A stretch of 64,000 nt of DNA. Source: Cupriavidus sp. WGlv3 (GTDB taxonomy: Bacteria > Pseudomonadota > Gammaproteobacteria > Burkholderiales > Burkholderiaceae). A program made the translations under genes and the position numbers. Positions 55,175 to 63,649 of this stretch are shown here, one piece after another (the stretch's first letter is position 1; the number at the start of each line of letters is the position of its first letter). The notes beneath the pieces are model-generated. The model saw only the letters and a program-made list of their open reading frames with translations. It had not been told where the DNA came from and did no database searches. The stretch covers positions 558,001 through 622,000 of the forward strand of contig NZ_JALHRX010000002.1 in NCBI RefSeq assembly GCF_023952475.1, in the 5' to 3' direction.

Positions 55175-55830
55175 TTGATGAACGAAATGGGCATCGAGGT
55201 CTTGGGGGACGCCGCAGGTGCCGTTGCCCGTCTGGTGTCTACGCAAATGTCCAAGACGCTGGGGCAGTCCATCGTCATCGACAACCGGGCTGGCGCGGGA
55301 GGCAACATCGGCACGGATATCGCCTCTCGCACGAAACCGGATGCCAGCACCATCATGCTTGCTACGGTAGCCTCGCACGGCCTGAATTCTGCGCTTTACA
55401 GCCGGTTGAACCACGACCCGATTAAAGGACTTTGCTCCAATTGGGCTGATTACGACCTCGCCAGGCGTGATGCTCGTTCCCAAAGACTCTCCATATCGTT
55501 CTGTACGGGAGCTGATTGAAAAGGCGCGTACCCTTGGTCAGCTGAACTATGGTTCAGGCGGTGTGGGCTCAAGCCAGCATCTCGCGGGCGCGGTAATCAA
55601 GAAGCTGGCCAACGTGGATGTAGTACACATCCCGTTCAAAGGCACCGCCCCTGCAATGACCGACCAGATGGCCGGCTGAGTCGACTTCGTCATTACGACA
55701 GGAGCTCTCGGAGCAAGGTTCACTGCCGGTCAAGCCGATAGGGGTGGATGAGTTCTGGACATTCGTCAAGAAGCAAATGCCCATCGCTGCCGAACAAGTT
55801 CGTATTTCCAGGGCAAAAAGCGGATTAGAG
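55175..55830 (+). pseudogene. Degraded Bug/TctC solute-binding protein gene
   Basis: Pieces of a Bug-type binding protein appear in successive frames: ARLVSTQMSKTLGQSIVIDN with RAGAGGNIGTDIA, then after a frameshift near 55430 VPKDSPYRSVRELIEKA and IPFKGTAPAMTDQMAG, an in-frame stop at 55677-55679, and a last piece FVKKQMPIAAEQVRIS near 55755-55800 in another frame. The signal peptide and a C-terminal stretch are missing. Compare the intact gene at 18473-19462. Confidence 0.82.
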
Positions 55831-56547
55831 ACTATGTGCCACTGCGCATTATATGCACGGGACATGAGTTGTCGACGTCGTGCGCGAGTCTTCGACACCG
55901 CACGACGCACCCCTATTACAAGGGGACGAAGCAGCAGACTGACGGCTCTTGCAAGGCCTAGGGGCGCGCCCGAGAAGGCAATCAAATCGCCCCACGAATG
56001 GAATGCATGCTACGCGTGTGGCGTGACAGTATTGTCCAAATCTGCTGTCCGCTGGGCTACTTGGACGAAAACCCAGTTCTTGGTCGGAACGACCCGGTGA
56101 AAGCCTTTAACGATGACGCAGAGACATTCCTTCGCATCCAACGTGTGTGCACCGCGCAGCGTACCCGTTTCTGCGCGCACTTGGTAGCGAGCTCGTACCT
56201 CCCCTGCAAGAAGCCTCCAAGGGCCGGCGTGGCAGCCAGGATTCGAGACAGGAAGAAAGACTCGTCCACATCGCCAAGCACCCAAGGGCGTGCATCGGAC
56301 GCCCGGCACCCAGCCGACACTCTGACACAAGGCGATAACCGACCACCAAGCTTCTTAACACTTCGGAGCTATGGTTCTTGCCACAGCTCAATTCTCAACC
56401 AAAACTTTTTTTGGTAAACGTAGCGAAGCAGTTTAGCCTTGGAGTCCATGTAGCTAGAGCGGAACGGGGTAGCTGGGGTTTTCTTGGAGCGGAGTCCCTC
56501 TTGAACCAGTTGCCTGCGCACATGCAGCGCCGCCTGTTCGAAGGCTC
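55831..56547. other. Intergenic region, nothing recognised
   Basis: About 720 bases after the Bug remnant. Frames on both strands are short, overlap and lack ribosome sites or familiar motifs. It probably consists of decayed sequence. Confidence 0.4.
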
Positions 56548-56880
56548 TCAGATTGAACGGCTCCGACATTCTGAAAACTTCGCTGTGACGTCCCTTGTTG
56601 TCAGGAGGCGTTCGTCAAATGCCGCACATAGGGAGATGAAGTTAGCGGCGGCAGCTGCAGCACCTGGCTCCCCAAGCAGCAGGAACCGGTTTCCGCCACG
56701 AGTGAGGACCGTGCGCGCGGTGAAATCCAGTCGAACGATTGGAGGGGTTGCCCAATACTTGCCAGTACCAATGAACCTCCCAACGACGTGCCAGTCACCA
56801 CGGTAGGTCTCCAACAATCGCCATTCTTCAATTTGGCTCTCGTTGGCCAGGGTCGCTGGTGTTGCGGTCACAATCGACAT
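56548..56880 (-). CDS. Tandem small paralogue 3, unknown family
   Basis: 110 residues, third of three related genes on this strand. The shared pattern is a Trp-Arg start (EEWRLLETYRGDWHVVGRF), a central PPIVRLDF, TRGGNRFLLLGEPG, and a final DVTAKF. Beta-rich by appearance. I recall similar short proteins from Burkholderiales genomes but no function. ATG 56880 is nine bases after the previous gene's stop. It is the most diverged copy and has an Ala-rich insertion. Confidence 0.6.
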   Translation of the reverse strand: MSIVTATPATLANESQIEEWRLLETYRGDWHVVGRFIGTGKYWATPPIVRLDFTARTVLTRGGNRFLLLGEPGAAAAAANFISLCAAFDERLLTTRDVTAKFSECRSRSI

Positions 56881-56889
56881 AGTCTGGCA

Positions 56890-57207
56890 CTACATCCACT
56901 GATACTCGCCTGTGATGTCTTTTGAGCCAGTGACCTTGTTATCCCATGTCGCAATCAACCAGAAGAGCCGCCACAGCCCATTGTCGCGACTTGGAGGACC
57001 AGACAGGACAAAGCGCACACCCCGCTCAGTCACACCTGTCCGCGTATCCGGGGTGAAAGACGTGATGGGAGGACTGACACAGTACAGACCGGTACGCGTG
57101 CATATACCCACGAAGTGTTTGGTGCCACTGTAGGTCAGCAGTACTCGCCAGTTCCTCAGGACGGAATCGCCAGCGATATCTCTTGGCTCCGACAGCCACA
57201 CAGGCAT
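56890..57207 (-). CDS. Tandem small paralogue 2, unknown family
   Basis: 105 residues. LRNWRVLLTYSGTKHFVGI, SPPITSFTPDTRTGVTERGVRFVLSGPPS and the ending KDITGEYQ match the pattern of the neighbouring genes. ATG 57207 follows a strong AAGGAGGAATTT; an in-frame extension to 57279 overlaps the upstream gene and is rejected. The function is unknown. Confidence 0.65.
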   Translation of the reverse strand: MPVWLSEPRDIAGDSVLRNWRVLLTYSGTKHFVGICTRTGLYCVSPPITSFTPDTRTGVTERGVRFVLSGPPSRDNGLWRLFWLIATWDNKVTGSKDITGEYQWM

Positions 57208-57220
57208 AAATTCCTCCTTA

Positions 57221-57565
57221 CTAGCCCTGAACGCGAGGGGAGTCCTCCTCTGGCTGCCCTGAGTACTCGCTGCTGACATCTCTTTTCTCAGTCACGCCAT
57301 TGCGTAGCGACCAGAAGCTCCACACATGCAAGGCATCCTGGTCGAAGCCAGGCTCCCCAGAAAGCACGTATCGCCTGCCGCTGCGCGTGATGCCTGCCCG
57401 CAATTTGACATCATAGGAAACAATGGCCGAGCTCACGCGTCCTGAATGGTTCTCCACACAGTAGCCGACGAAGTGATGTTCGCCTCGTTCCGTCTCATAG
57501 ACTCTCCAGTGTTGGAGTGTGATGTCGGGCTGCTCATCGACACCCATGACGGACCAGATTGGCAT
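57221..57565 (-). CDS. Tandem small paralogue 1, unknown family
   Basis: 114 residues, first gene of the trio. LQHWRVYETERGEHHFVGYC, GRVSSAIVSYDVKLRAGITR, SGRRYVLSGEPGFDQDALHVW and KRDVSSEYSG form what looks like the best-preserved version of the family. GGGGA precedes ATG 57565. The trio is one transcript unit (gaps of 13 and 9 bases). The promoter must lie just above 57565. Confidence 0.65.
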   Translation of the reverse strand: MPIWSVMGVDEQPDITLQHWRVYETERGEHHFVGYCVENHSGRVSSAIVSYDVKLRAGITRSGRRYVLSGEPGFDQDALHVWSFWSLRNGVTEKRDVSSEYSGQPEEDSPRVQG

Positions 57566-57957
57566 GAGTAATCCCCGCCACGACAACGCGGCATGCCGCT
57601 GTTTGCTGCGCGAAGACAGCCCAATGTCGCCTCAGTCGTCGGCAAACCACCCCACACCGGCATTGACAAGGGAATGTTCAGCCGCAATACGGACGTGCAG
57701 CAAGGGTCCGGCTCACGTGTGAGCAAGGCAATGGAAAGCCGTCTTGCGATGGCGCGCCTGCAAACAAGATTGGGAGATTTGTTGCCAGGATGTAGTTCTG
57801 CTTGTAGCGGCAACATTGAGGCGCCACTGGGGCGCGTGACTGGAGTGTAGGACGTTCCGCGGCAGATGCAAGTTCGCAGTTCGCATGCCCTGGAGCAGGG
57901 CGCCAATTGTGACGCGGTCCTTATCTCCCTGCGCCGGGCATGTCGATGGGCTTCCGA
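57566..57957. other. Intergenic region, nothing recognised
   Basis: About 390 bases between two minus-strand genes. It should contain the promoter of the three-paralogue operon. No credible gene or palindrome was found. Confidence 0.4.
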
Positions 57958-58167
57958 CTACCACTTGCCATCAAGAAAGTCCTCCCACAAACTCAGGCGA
58001 ATGCACTCACCTGCCTTATCCACACCTGCAATCAAAGTACGAGTCAAGGATTTGAGATTGCGCTCAAAAAGTGCACGGGCCGGCTGAGGAATCTCACTTA
58101 GGCGAACGTACGAGAGAGAGCCAGTGCGGTGAATGGGAGCGTCGGGTAGCGTCGGTCTGGGCGGCAT
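57958..58167 (-). CDS. Small protein with YVRLSEIP motif, unknown
   Basis: 69 residues from ATG 58167. The core YVRLSEIPQPARALFERNLKSLT followed by CIRLSLWEDFLDGKW resembles short orphan proteins I have seen in Burkholderiales accessory regions, where a Leu-x-Asp-Ile-Pro-Glu-Pro motif precedes an acidic Trp-rich end. No function is known. The start is uncertain (ATG 58185 is also possible; GAGG lies just before 58167). Confidence 0.45.
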   Translation of the reverse strand: MPPRPTLPDAPIHRTGSLSYVRLSEIPQPARALFERNLKSLTRTLIAGVDKAGECIRLSLWEDFLDGKW

Positions 58168-58619
58168 ATCCTCGCGACCAGTCATCGCAACGATGGTACA
58201 CCTGGCGACAAGGTCCCCAGACGGATTCGCCGAAACGCGGATAGTTGACGAGTTCGCCGCGGGCAATCATCCCGAAGGGCTCCTCGTGAAGGACCATGGA
58301 GTAGGTACCCAACCGGCCGCCCGCAACACGAGCGATGTCTCCAGTCGCGAGAATTTTCTGGCCGTCCTCGTGGCCGCCTGGCAGCAGTCCAACTGCGAAG
58401 CATTGCAGTCTCCATCCATATTCGACTCACACATCCGCGGGGATGGTGGCGAAAATTACGCGCAGCAATACTCCCCCTTTCGCAGAAAGGAACCGTAGTC
58501 ATCGAGTGAGCGTGAGCATTACGGATGGCCACGCCAGCGGCTAACGAGCGTCGTAACGCGATATGGCGTATGTAGTTCGGCGCGCGTCGGCACCTCACTG
58601 ACGTCTGGCGATGGCAGCC
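58168..58619. other. Intergenic region with a possible gene remnant
   Basis: About 450 bases between hamB and the small gene above. A minus-strand frame (58094-58426) reads continuously with protein-like segments such as GGHEDGQKILATGDIARV and SMVLHEEPFGMIARGELV, but it has no good start or ribosome site and overlaps the small gene. It may be a remnant; I do not call it. Confidence 0.35.
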
Positions 58620-61175
58620 TCAATCCAACAATCCAAGTCGTTCGAGTTCGCGAACAACAAAGGACGACAGCTCTGCGCGCCAGAACCATTTTGCTTTCAG
58701 TTCCTGTCGAACGAACGCTGCATCCTTATCCTTGGGTAAGAACTTGGACACTTCCAGGGCAGCAATCCGAGACATGCCAAGCTCCATCGCTGAGACCAGT
58801 GTTCTATCCGATGCACCGAACTCCAAGAACAATGGAATGGGCGGCATTTCCGATTCGTCACCGCGGCCCACTTCTATGAGCTTGTGCGTGAGGATATCCA
58901 TATAGCACCGTAGGTACTTGACGTAGTGGTAGCGCAACTTCGTCTCGACCTGCTCCATTACCTTTCTTGCGAGTGACCCAATCTTCTTCGGCTCAAGCTC
59001 ATCAAGATTCCCTTGCCGACGTTCCCAGTCCACTCGGTTATCAATCAAGGAACGGAGCGATTCACCGCGCATCCAAGCAAGCGCGAACCAGCCGTAATAG
59101 GCCTCCTCGTTTGTCAGTCGGCCTTCGAGATGTGCATGAATCGCCCGAAAGGCCGCTTCGAGTCGAGTTTTTGGGTCTGGGTACTTGCTCCTAGGATGCA
59201 CAAGTATCATGCCGCTTAGGAAGCCTTCCGACGCACGACTTGTAAGGTGGTCGTACAGTTCTTGCTGGCGCAATGGCGATATGAGGTTGTTGCGTTTAAG
59301 GAGAGACGTGGGCAAAGACACACGGTCTTGCGCAGCCATGACGGCGTCCTTCAAGGCGGTCGTGCTTACGCTTGGATACCGGGCGAGAGCGCGCTCTATG
59401 GTCTGGTCGATTGTGCCGTCACGGGCATCCAAGAACAACCGCGTGAATACGCTTTCAGCGAGCGCCTCCTTCTTTACGCCAGACTTATGATAAGCGTCTT
59501 GCGCATAAGTCAGCACCAAGTCTTGTTTGACGCCAAGAGCGTCGCAAATTGATGGCTCTACGTCGGTCGTCTGTTGGTCGGAAACGGGCTGGGATTCCCA
59601 ATCCTCGTAGTCGACCAAGAACACATTTCCGTGCGTATCGCGCTTCAATCTCCCCGCACGTCCCGCGAGATTCCAGAACTCATTGGCCTCCAGCGGCCCA
59701 AGCGGGCCCTTCCTCGGATTCTTTAGAAAGATGTTGCGAGCCGGGAGATTCACGCCTTGGAGCAGCGTCGATGTGCAGACCAAATATTTGATATGGCCGG
59801 CGTCGAAGTACTCCTCGACCGCCTTCGATATCGTCGTCGGCAGGCGACCGTAGTGCACGCCGACACCCTTCCTCAGTACCTGTGCGAGCTTAAACTCTGG
59901 ATGGATGTGCTCCGCTACGAAGCTGGAAAGCTCCTCCAACGGAGAATCAGCAAAGTTGTCAGGCTCTGGCAACCCATCGGCCAAATCTGAGGCAGTACCG
60001 TCTGCAGACGACGGCGCCCACGCATAGACGATACTCTGTCCTTCCTTGCCAAGCTCCAACGCGGCTGTCACCAGCCTATCGTCCTTGGCGATACTTCGCG
60101 TGGTCAGTACGCTTCCGACGCTCAGCTTCTCCTGACCTTGCCGATGCAGTTGGACAGAAATCATCCGCTTCGGCTTCCGGCCGCTGCAAGTCACGAACAG
60201 CAAATTCTGGCGTACAGGTCGAACCGCGCTCCGGACCGTCTGCACAGCCTTCGCTCCGAGCAACGGCGCGATGGTTCGCGCGTCCTTGGAGCTTGGGGTG
60301 ATGAACAGCATTTTGGTCTCTGGACGCCGCGCAAGAGCATCCTCCAAGCATCCAAGGAGCAAGATTCCCCTGTCAGCATCACCGATTTGCTGCGCTTCAT
60401 CCACGATTACTACATCGAACTCAATCGTGGACTCGTTCAGAATGGTCTGGAGACGCTCTTGAGTTAGCACGAACACGAGGCTCTTTCCCGCGTGCAAGTC
60501 GTCATGAACTTGCGGAACGCTGCTGACGACAACCCTGTCTGCCAATGGCTTCAGCGCGTGCGTGAGACTGGCCTGCACCTCAAATATGAGAGAACGCGAC
60601 GGTACGAGGTAGACGATGTTTCTGGCCACCTCGGTGTTAGCCAGCTCGTCCAGCAAGTACATCTGGACCAAGAAAGACTTTCCCGCGGAAGTAGGCGCGG
60701 ACACATTCACGAACTGGTGCCCGTGCAACTGCCACCAGACGTCTGCTTGGAAGTCCGTGAACACAATTTCTTGGTTGAGAACGGTGACCGTGTTTTGGTC
60801 CCGCCGAGCGGCTTCGCGGACCTTCAGAGTCCACGGCAGTTCCTGTTCTATGAGGGGTCGGTCGGAGACATAGTCACCGGCAGGGAAGTTTCCCGTTTCC
60901 GCCAGAATGTGGCGCCACACGCCGCGGAGCCTGGAGTCTGCATGACAGGCGGCCAAGGAGTACGCAATGTCCTGAGCGAGGCCTTGGTGTCTTGGCTCTG
61001 TCGAGCGCGCCAATGCAATTGCTGCCTCACTCAACCTGGCTGCCCGAACCGATTCGAGGCTAGGCAGACCGCCAAGCAGCGGCACAAGACTTTGCTGCTG
61101 CAGGTCCGCAAGTGCTTCTTGGAATAGTGGGCTGGATTCAATGCGCTCTGCAAGCCTGAATGAGAACTCAGCCAT
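58620..61175 (-). CDS. hamB: Hachiman helicase HamB
   Basis: 851-residue superfamily 2 helicase. Walker A APTSAGKS (160-167), DEAQ (259-262), LFITPSS (motif III), YLVCTSTLLQGVNLP and NLAGRAGRL (motif VI) are intact, and long helical C-terminal domains follow. In Hachiman, HamB scans DNA with ATP and holds the HamA nuclease in check until it meets damaged or phage-derived DNA, after which HamA degrades DNA. The gene overlaps hamA by eight bases, and its place directly after a DUF1837 gene is the diagnostic layout. Length and motif order fit the family. Confidence 0.9.
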   Translation of the reverse strand: MAEFSFRLAERIESSPLFQEALADLQQQSLVPLLGGLPSLESVRAARLSEAAIALARSTEPRHQGLAQDIAYSLAACHADSRLRGVWRHILAETGNFPAGDYVSDRPLIEQELPWTLKVREAARRDQNTVTVLNQEIVFTDFQADVWWQLHGHQFVNVSAPTSAGKSFLVQMYLLDELANTEVARNIVYLVPSRSLIFEVQASLTHALKPLADRVVVSSVPQVHDDLHAGKSLVFVLTQERLQTILNESTIEFDVVIVDEAQQIGDADRGILLLGCLEDALARRPETKMLFITPSSKDARTIAPLLGAKAVQTVRSAVRPVRQNLLFVTCSGRKPKRMISVQLHRQGQEKLSVGSVLTTRSIAKDDRLVTAALELGKEGQSIVYAWAPSSADGTASDLADGLPEPDNFADSPLEELSSFVAEHIHPEFKLAQVLRKGVGVHYGRLPTTISKAVEEYFDAGHIKYLVCTSTLLQGVNLPARNIFLKNPRKGPLGPLEANEFWNLAGRAGRLKRDTHGNVFLVDYEDWESQPVSDQQTTDVEPSICDALGVKQDLVLTYAQDAYHKSGVKKEALAESVFTRLFLDARDGTIDQTIERALARYPSVSTTALKDAVMAAQDRVSLPTSLLKRNNLISPLRQQELYDHLTSRASEGFLSGMILVHPRSKYPDPKTRLEAAFRAIHAHLEGRLTNEEAYYGWFALAWMRGESLRSLIDNRVDWERRQGNLDELEPKKIGSLARKVMEQVETKLRYHYVKYLRCYMDILTHKLIEVGRGDESEMPPIPLFLEFGASDRTLVSAMELGMSRIAALEVSKFLPKDKDAAFVRQELKAKWFWRAELSSFVVRELERLGLLD

Positions 61176-62142
61176 TCATCGCCTCCTGGAACTTCGCTCG
61201 GAACAACTCCACCGATGGCACGGGGAAAATGAACAAATCTACGTTCTCAATCTCAATACCATTGTTCTTGAGGTGGCTCCGAGCTGTACCGATTTTTTGC
61301 TTCATCGCCGCCTTGTAGAAGGCGAGGAACGTTTCCTCGACTTCGGCCAGAGGTACGTCAGCAAGCTTTGCGTAAGCGTGATAGTCGAAGCCGACGAGTA
61401 TCGCGAAGCGGTCAATTCGTCGATTCCCTTCCTCGGTCTCGAACGGATTGAGGAAGCGAAGCAAATATTCGATACCTTTCTCGGGGAAGGTCCCCAAGTC
61501 GTGAAAGTTCGACACCAGTTCGAGCTCTCGCTCCAGGCGCCCATCAGCGTTCGCCACAAGTGCCGCCACCGACTCCGCCGCATCTTGCATGGCACTCGAG
61601 AACGATTGATGCATCTTTGACTCTCCAAAATAAAGAATCAGTGCATCGGTCTTCTCGCACCATGCAGCGTGAAGACCGTCAGCGCCATGCACCGGCATGT
61701 TGCTGCTGGTTTTCAACCGCATTTTCGACACAATCAAAGGAGCCCGGAGGTAGTGCTCGATGAGCGCATATAGGAGGAGCTCTCCTGCCTCCCCCGACCT
61801 GGCGTCCGCGTCCGGCGCCATGAACAAACTCCTTGCCTTCGCGGCAAGCTCCTCGACGGCGCCCGTCTCCAATTCTCCGGCTTCGTTATCTAGGCGTTTG
61901 GCTTTACGTCGGTCCGCACGCGTAGCGCAGAATTTCGTTATCTCCTTAACCAACATCCTCGCCAACGCTTCCATCGTCGGTTGGCGCCCTTTGAAGACGG
62001 GATAAAGGAAATGCGCGTTCACGCAGGGCAGAGTCGGAGAAGTGAACTCGACGCGCCTGATGCGTACATCGACAGCGTGGGACTCGACAATGGCACTGAT
62101 TCTGTCCGCTAGGGACCCCGTCGGGAAAGCCTCATCTTGCAT
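61168..62142 (-). CDS. hamA: Hachiman nuclease HamA (DUF1837)
   Basis: 324 residues with a DUF1837 domain, a PD-(D/E)xK-type nuclease. Active-site candidates: Glu121 in SGEAGELLLYALIEHYL, Asp155 in HGADGLHAAW, and Glu174/Lys176 in LYFGESKMHQS. HamA is the DNA-degrading effector of Hachiman anti-phage immunity. All key residues are intact, so the system looks functional. ATG 62142 is chosen because GAGG lies 10 bases upstream; GTG 62154 is closer to it and less likely. It is the first gene of the hamA-hamB pair. Confidence 0.9.
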   Translation of the reverse strand: MQDEAFPTGSLADRISAIVESHAVDVRIRRVEFTSPTLPCVNAHFLYPVFKGRQPTMEALARMLVKEITKFCATRADRRKAKRLDNEAGELETGAVEELAAKARSLFMAPDADARSGEAGELLLYALIEHYLRAPLIVSKMRLKTSSNMPVHGADGLHAAWCEKTDALILYFGESKMHQSFSSAMQDAAESVAALVANADGRLERELELVSNFHDLGTFPEKGIEYLLRFLNPFETEEGNRRIDRFAILVGFDYHAYAKLADVPLAEVEETFLAFYKAAMKQKIGTARSHLKNNGIEIENVDLFIFPVPSVELFRAKFQEAMNG

Positions 62143-63337
62143 TAGATAACACACCTCTGAACCGGCGCCAGACGACCTTATGCCTCCGGCATAACGGAAC
62201 TTAGACCAGATGTAATTGATATTTATATCTTGCTTGCCGCTCGGACGCAGTTTACATCGGCATATTGCGATGCGGAGCCTCCCCCCTTAGGAGGGGCTTC
62301 CAATTGAGGCCATCATCCGTGGTCTCAACGGGTCTTGGAAGCGCCTGCACCTATTCGGACCAATTACTGGCTAAGCCAGCGCCCCTGTGTATCCCTGGCC
62401 ACCGTACTTTTTTGTCCGGGTCCAATGCTGCTGCGATAACAGTTCTGCTTCTTTAACTTGCAAGGAAAAATCTTCGAGAGTCATTGCGACGGACTGGTCC
62501 TCACACCCCGCGATATTGGCTACCGTCAACCGCTTGCACTTGATAGTCAAACCTGACGTCATCGCTTCCAGTGAATGAGTGCGCGAGAGCAATGGCTCTA
62601 CTGGAGAAGGTGTGCACTCGGTCGTATCGCCGATTCGTTGCGCGTCCTAATCGAGGTTACCAGCAAAGCACGGCCTCCCTACCAGCACCCTAAATCCACC
62701 GTCACGGACTTCGCCAGCTTGCACATTCTGACGATGTGGAATTGGAAGACGTCAACTGTTCTTCCAATCAAGACGAGCCAAGCAGCTGCCGGCCACACTC
62801 CTGCGAGTCGGCCGCCCGGCGAGCCGGCTGGCCGCCATCAATAGCAGGTGTCGCGGTGCCCATTATTTGACCCAGACCCAGCGGCATTAAGTATGTGCAC
62901 ACTTACTTTTACGGGCAGTGCGGGTGGCCAGCGGCGAAGGCCATGGCGTTGGTGTTTATGAGGGAAGAAATCCTTACGTCGTGCGGTACCCGACCGTTCT
63001 GGCACATACCAAAGTCGTCACTGAGAAGTCTGGGGTGAGGGGGAAAAAGGCTCTTGGCCCGTCTCATCGAATGAACCAGAAGTGCCTTATGAGGCGGCAA
63101 CAACTTTAGGCAGGCGTCACTGGAGGTCGCTCCATGGCAGCAAAAGGTTAAGCGGTCAAATCTAGCGGGGAAGTCCCTTTCATTCCTTATTTGTCTCGGA
63201 CACGTGTCGCTTCGCCGTAACAAAGCGCCTCAATCGCCATAAACATGACGACGTCTCCACCCACCTTTTGGCGTATTGTAACTTTTCGTAACCCGTGATG
63301 TAATAAAGTATTGCAAAGCGCAATACAAATCACAAAT
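62143..63337. other. 1.2-kb region with little recognisable coding
   Basis: Contains the hamA promoter at its left and, on the minus strand, one possible small gene (62371-62562). The rest holds short frames of poor composition and no repeats that I can see. No sequence resembling the transposon end was found. Confidence 0.4.
62371..62562 (-). CDS. Possible small protein, unknown
   Basis: 63 residues from ATG 62562. The composition is protein-like (LTIKCKRLTVANIAG, MTLEDFSLQVKEAELLSQQ) with no Arg/Pro bias, unlike other frames here. It has only a weak GGAAG before the start and no known family, so the call is tentative. Confidence 0.3.
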   Translation of the reverse strand: MTSGLTIKCKRLTVANIAGCEDQSVAMTLEDFSLQVKEAELLSQQHWTRTKKYGGQGYTGALA

Positions 63338-63523
63338 ATGGGCGCCGAAAAAAATATCGGACTTAGTTTCCGGGTCACACCCTCCTTCAAAAAGCTCTTG
63401 GAAACAGCAGCGGGACGCGAGAGACGAAGCCTGACAAATATGCTGGAAGTTGCACTGGAGGATTACTGCCAGCGAAAGGGCATTCTGGTCAATGACCAGG
63501 CCGGCTCCGAGGAGAGCCAATGA
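63338..63523 (+). CDS. Ribbon-helix-helix DNA-binding protein
   Basis: 61 residues. IGLSFRVTPSFKKLLETAAGRERRSLTNMLEVALEDYCQRKG has the strand and two helices of the Arc/CopG fold, as found in antitoxins and plasmid or transposon regulators. ATG 63338 is chosen because the fold begins there. Its TGA overlaps the ATG of a 32-codon frame (ATGA). The lack of a clear toxin partner leaves its role open. Confidence 0.7.
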   Translation: MGAEKNIGLSFRVTPSFKKLLETAAGRERRSLTNMLEVALEDYCQRKGILVNDQAGSEESQ

Positions 63524-63618
63524 AATCGCCCGACTGCTCCAGCGACCCTACGCAGCGCGAGGCTCTCCTCATGGGCGAACACCAAGCAACAAGAAATCAC
63601 CCTCACTTCCCAAACTGA
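63520..63618 (+). CDS. Possible 32-residue coupled peptide
   Basis: ATG 63520 overlaps the stop of the ribbon-helix-helix gene as ATGA, with GGAGAG just upstream, and the frame ends at 63618. It reads MKSPDCSSDPTQREAL and ends HPHFPN. It may be real by coupling or chance; no family. Confidence 0.3.
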   Translation: MKSPDCSSDPTQREALLMGEHQATRNHPHFPN

Positions 63619-63649
63619 AGCGAGTTTTAATCCCAGCAGAGAACCTGCG

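Noticed and set aside
58094..58426. Minus-strand frame with protein-like segments between hamB and a small gene
   Set aside because: No start codon with a ribosome site, overlaps another frame, and no family recognised; recorded only as a possible remnant.
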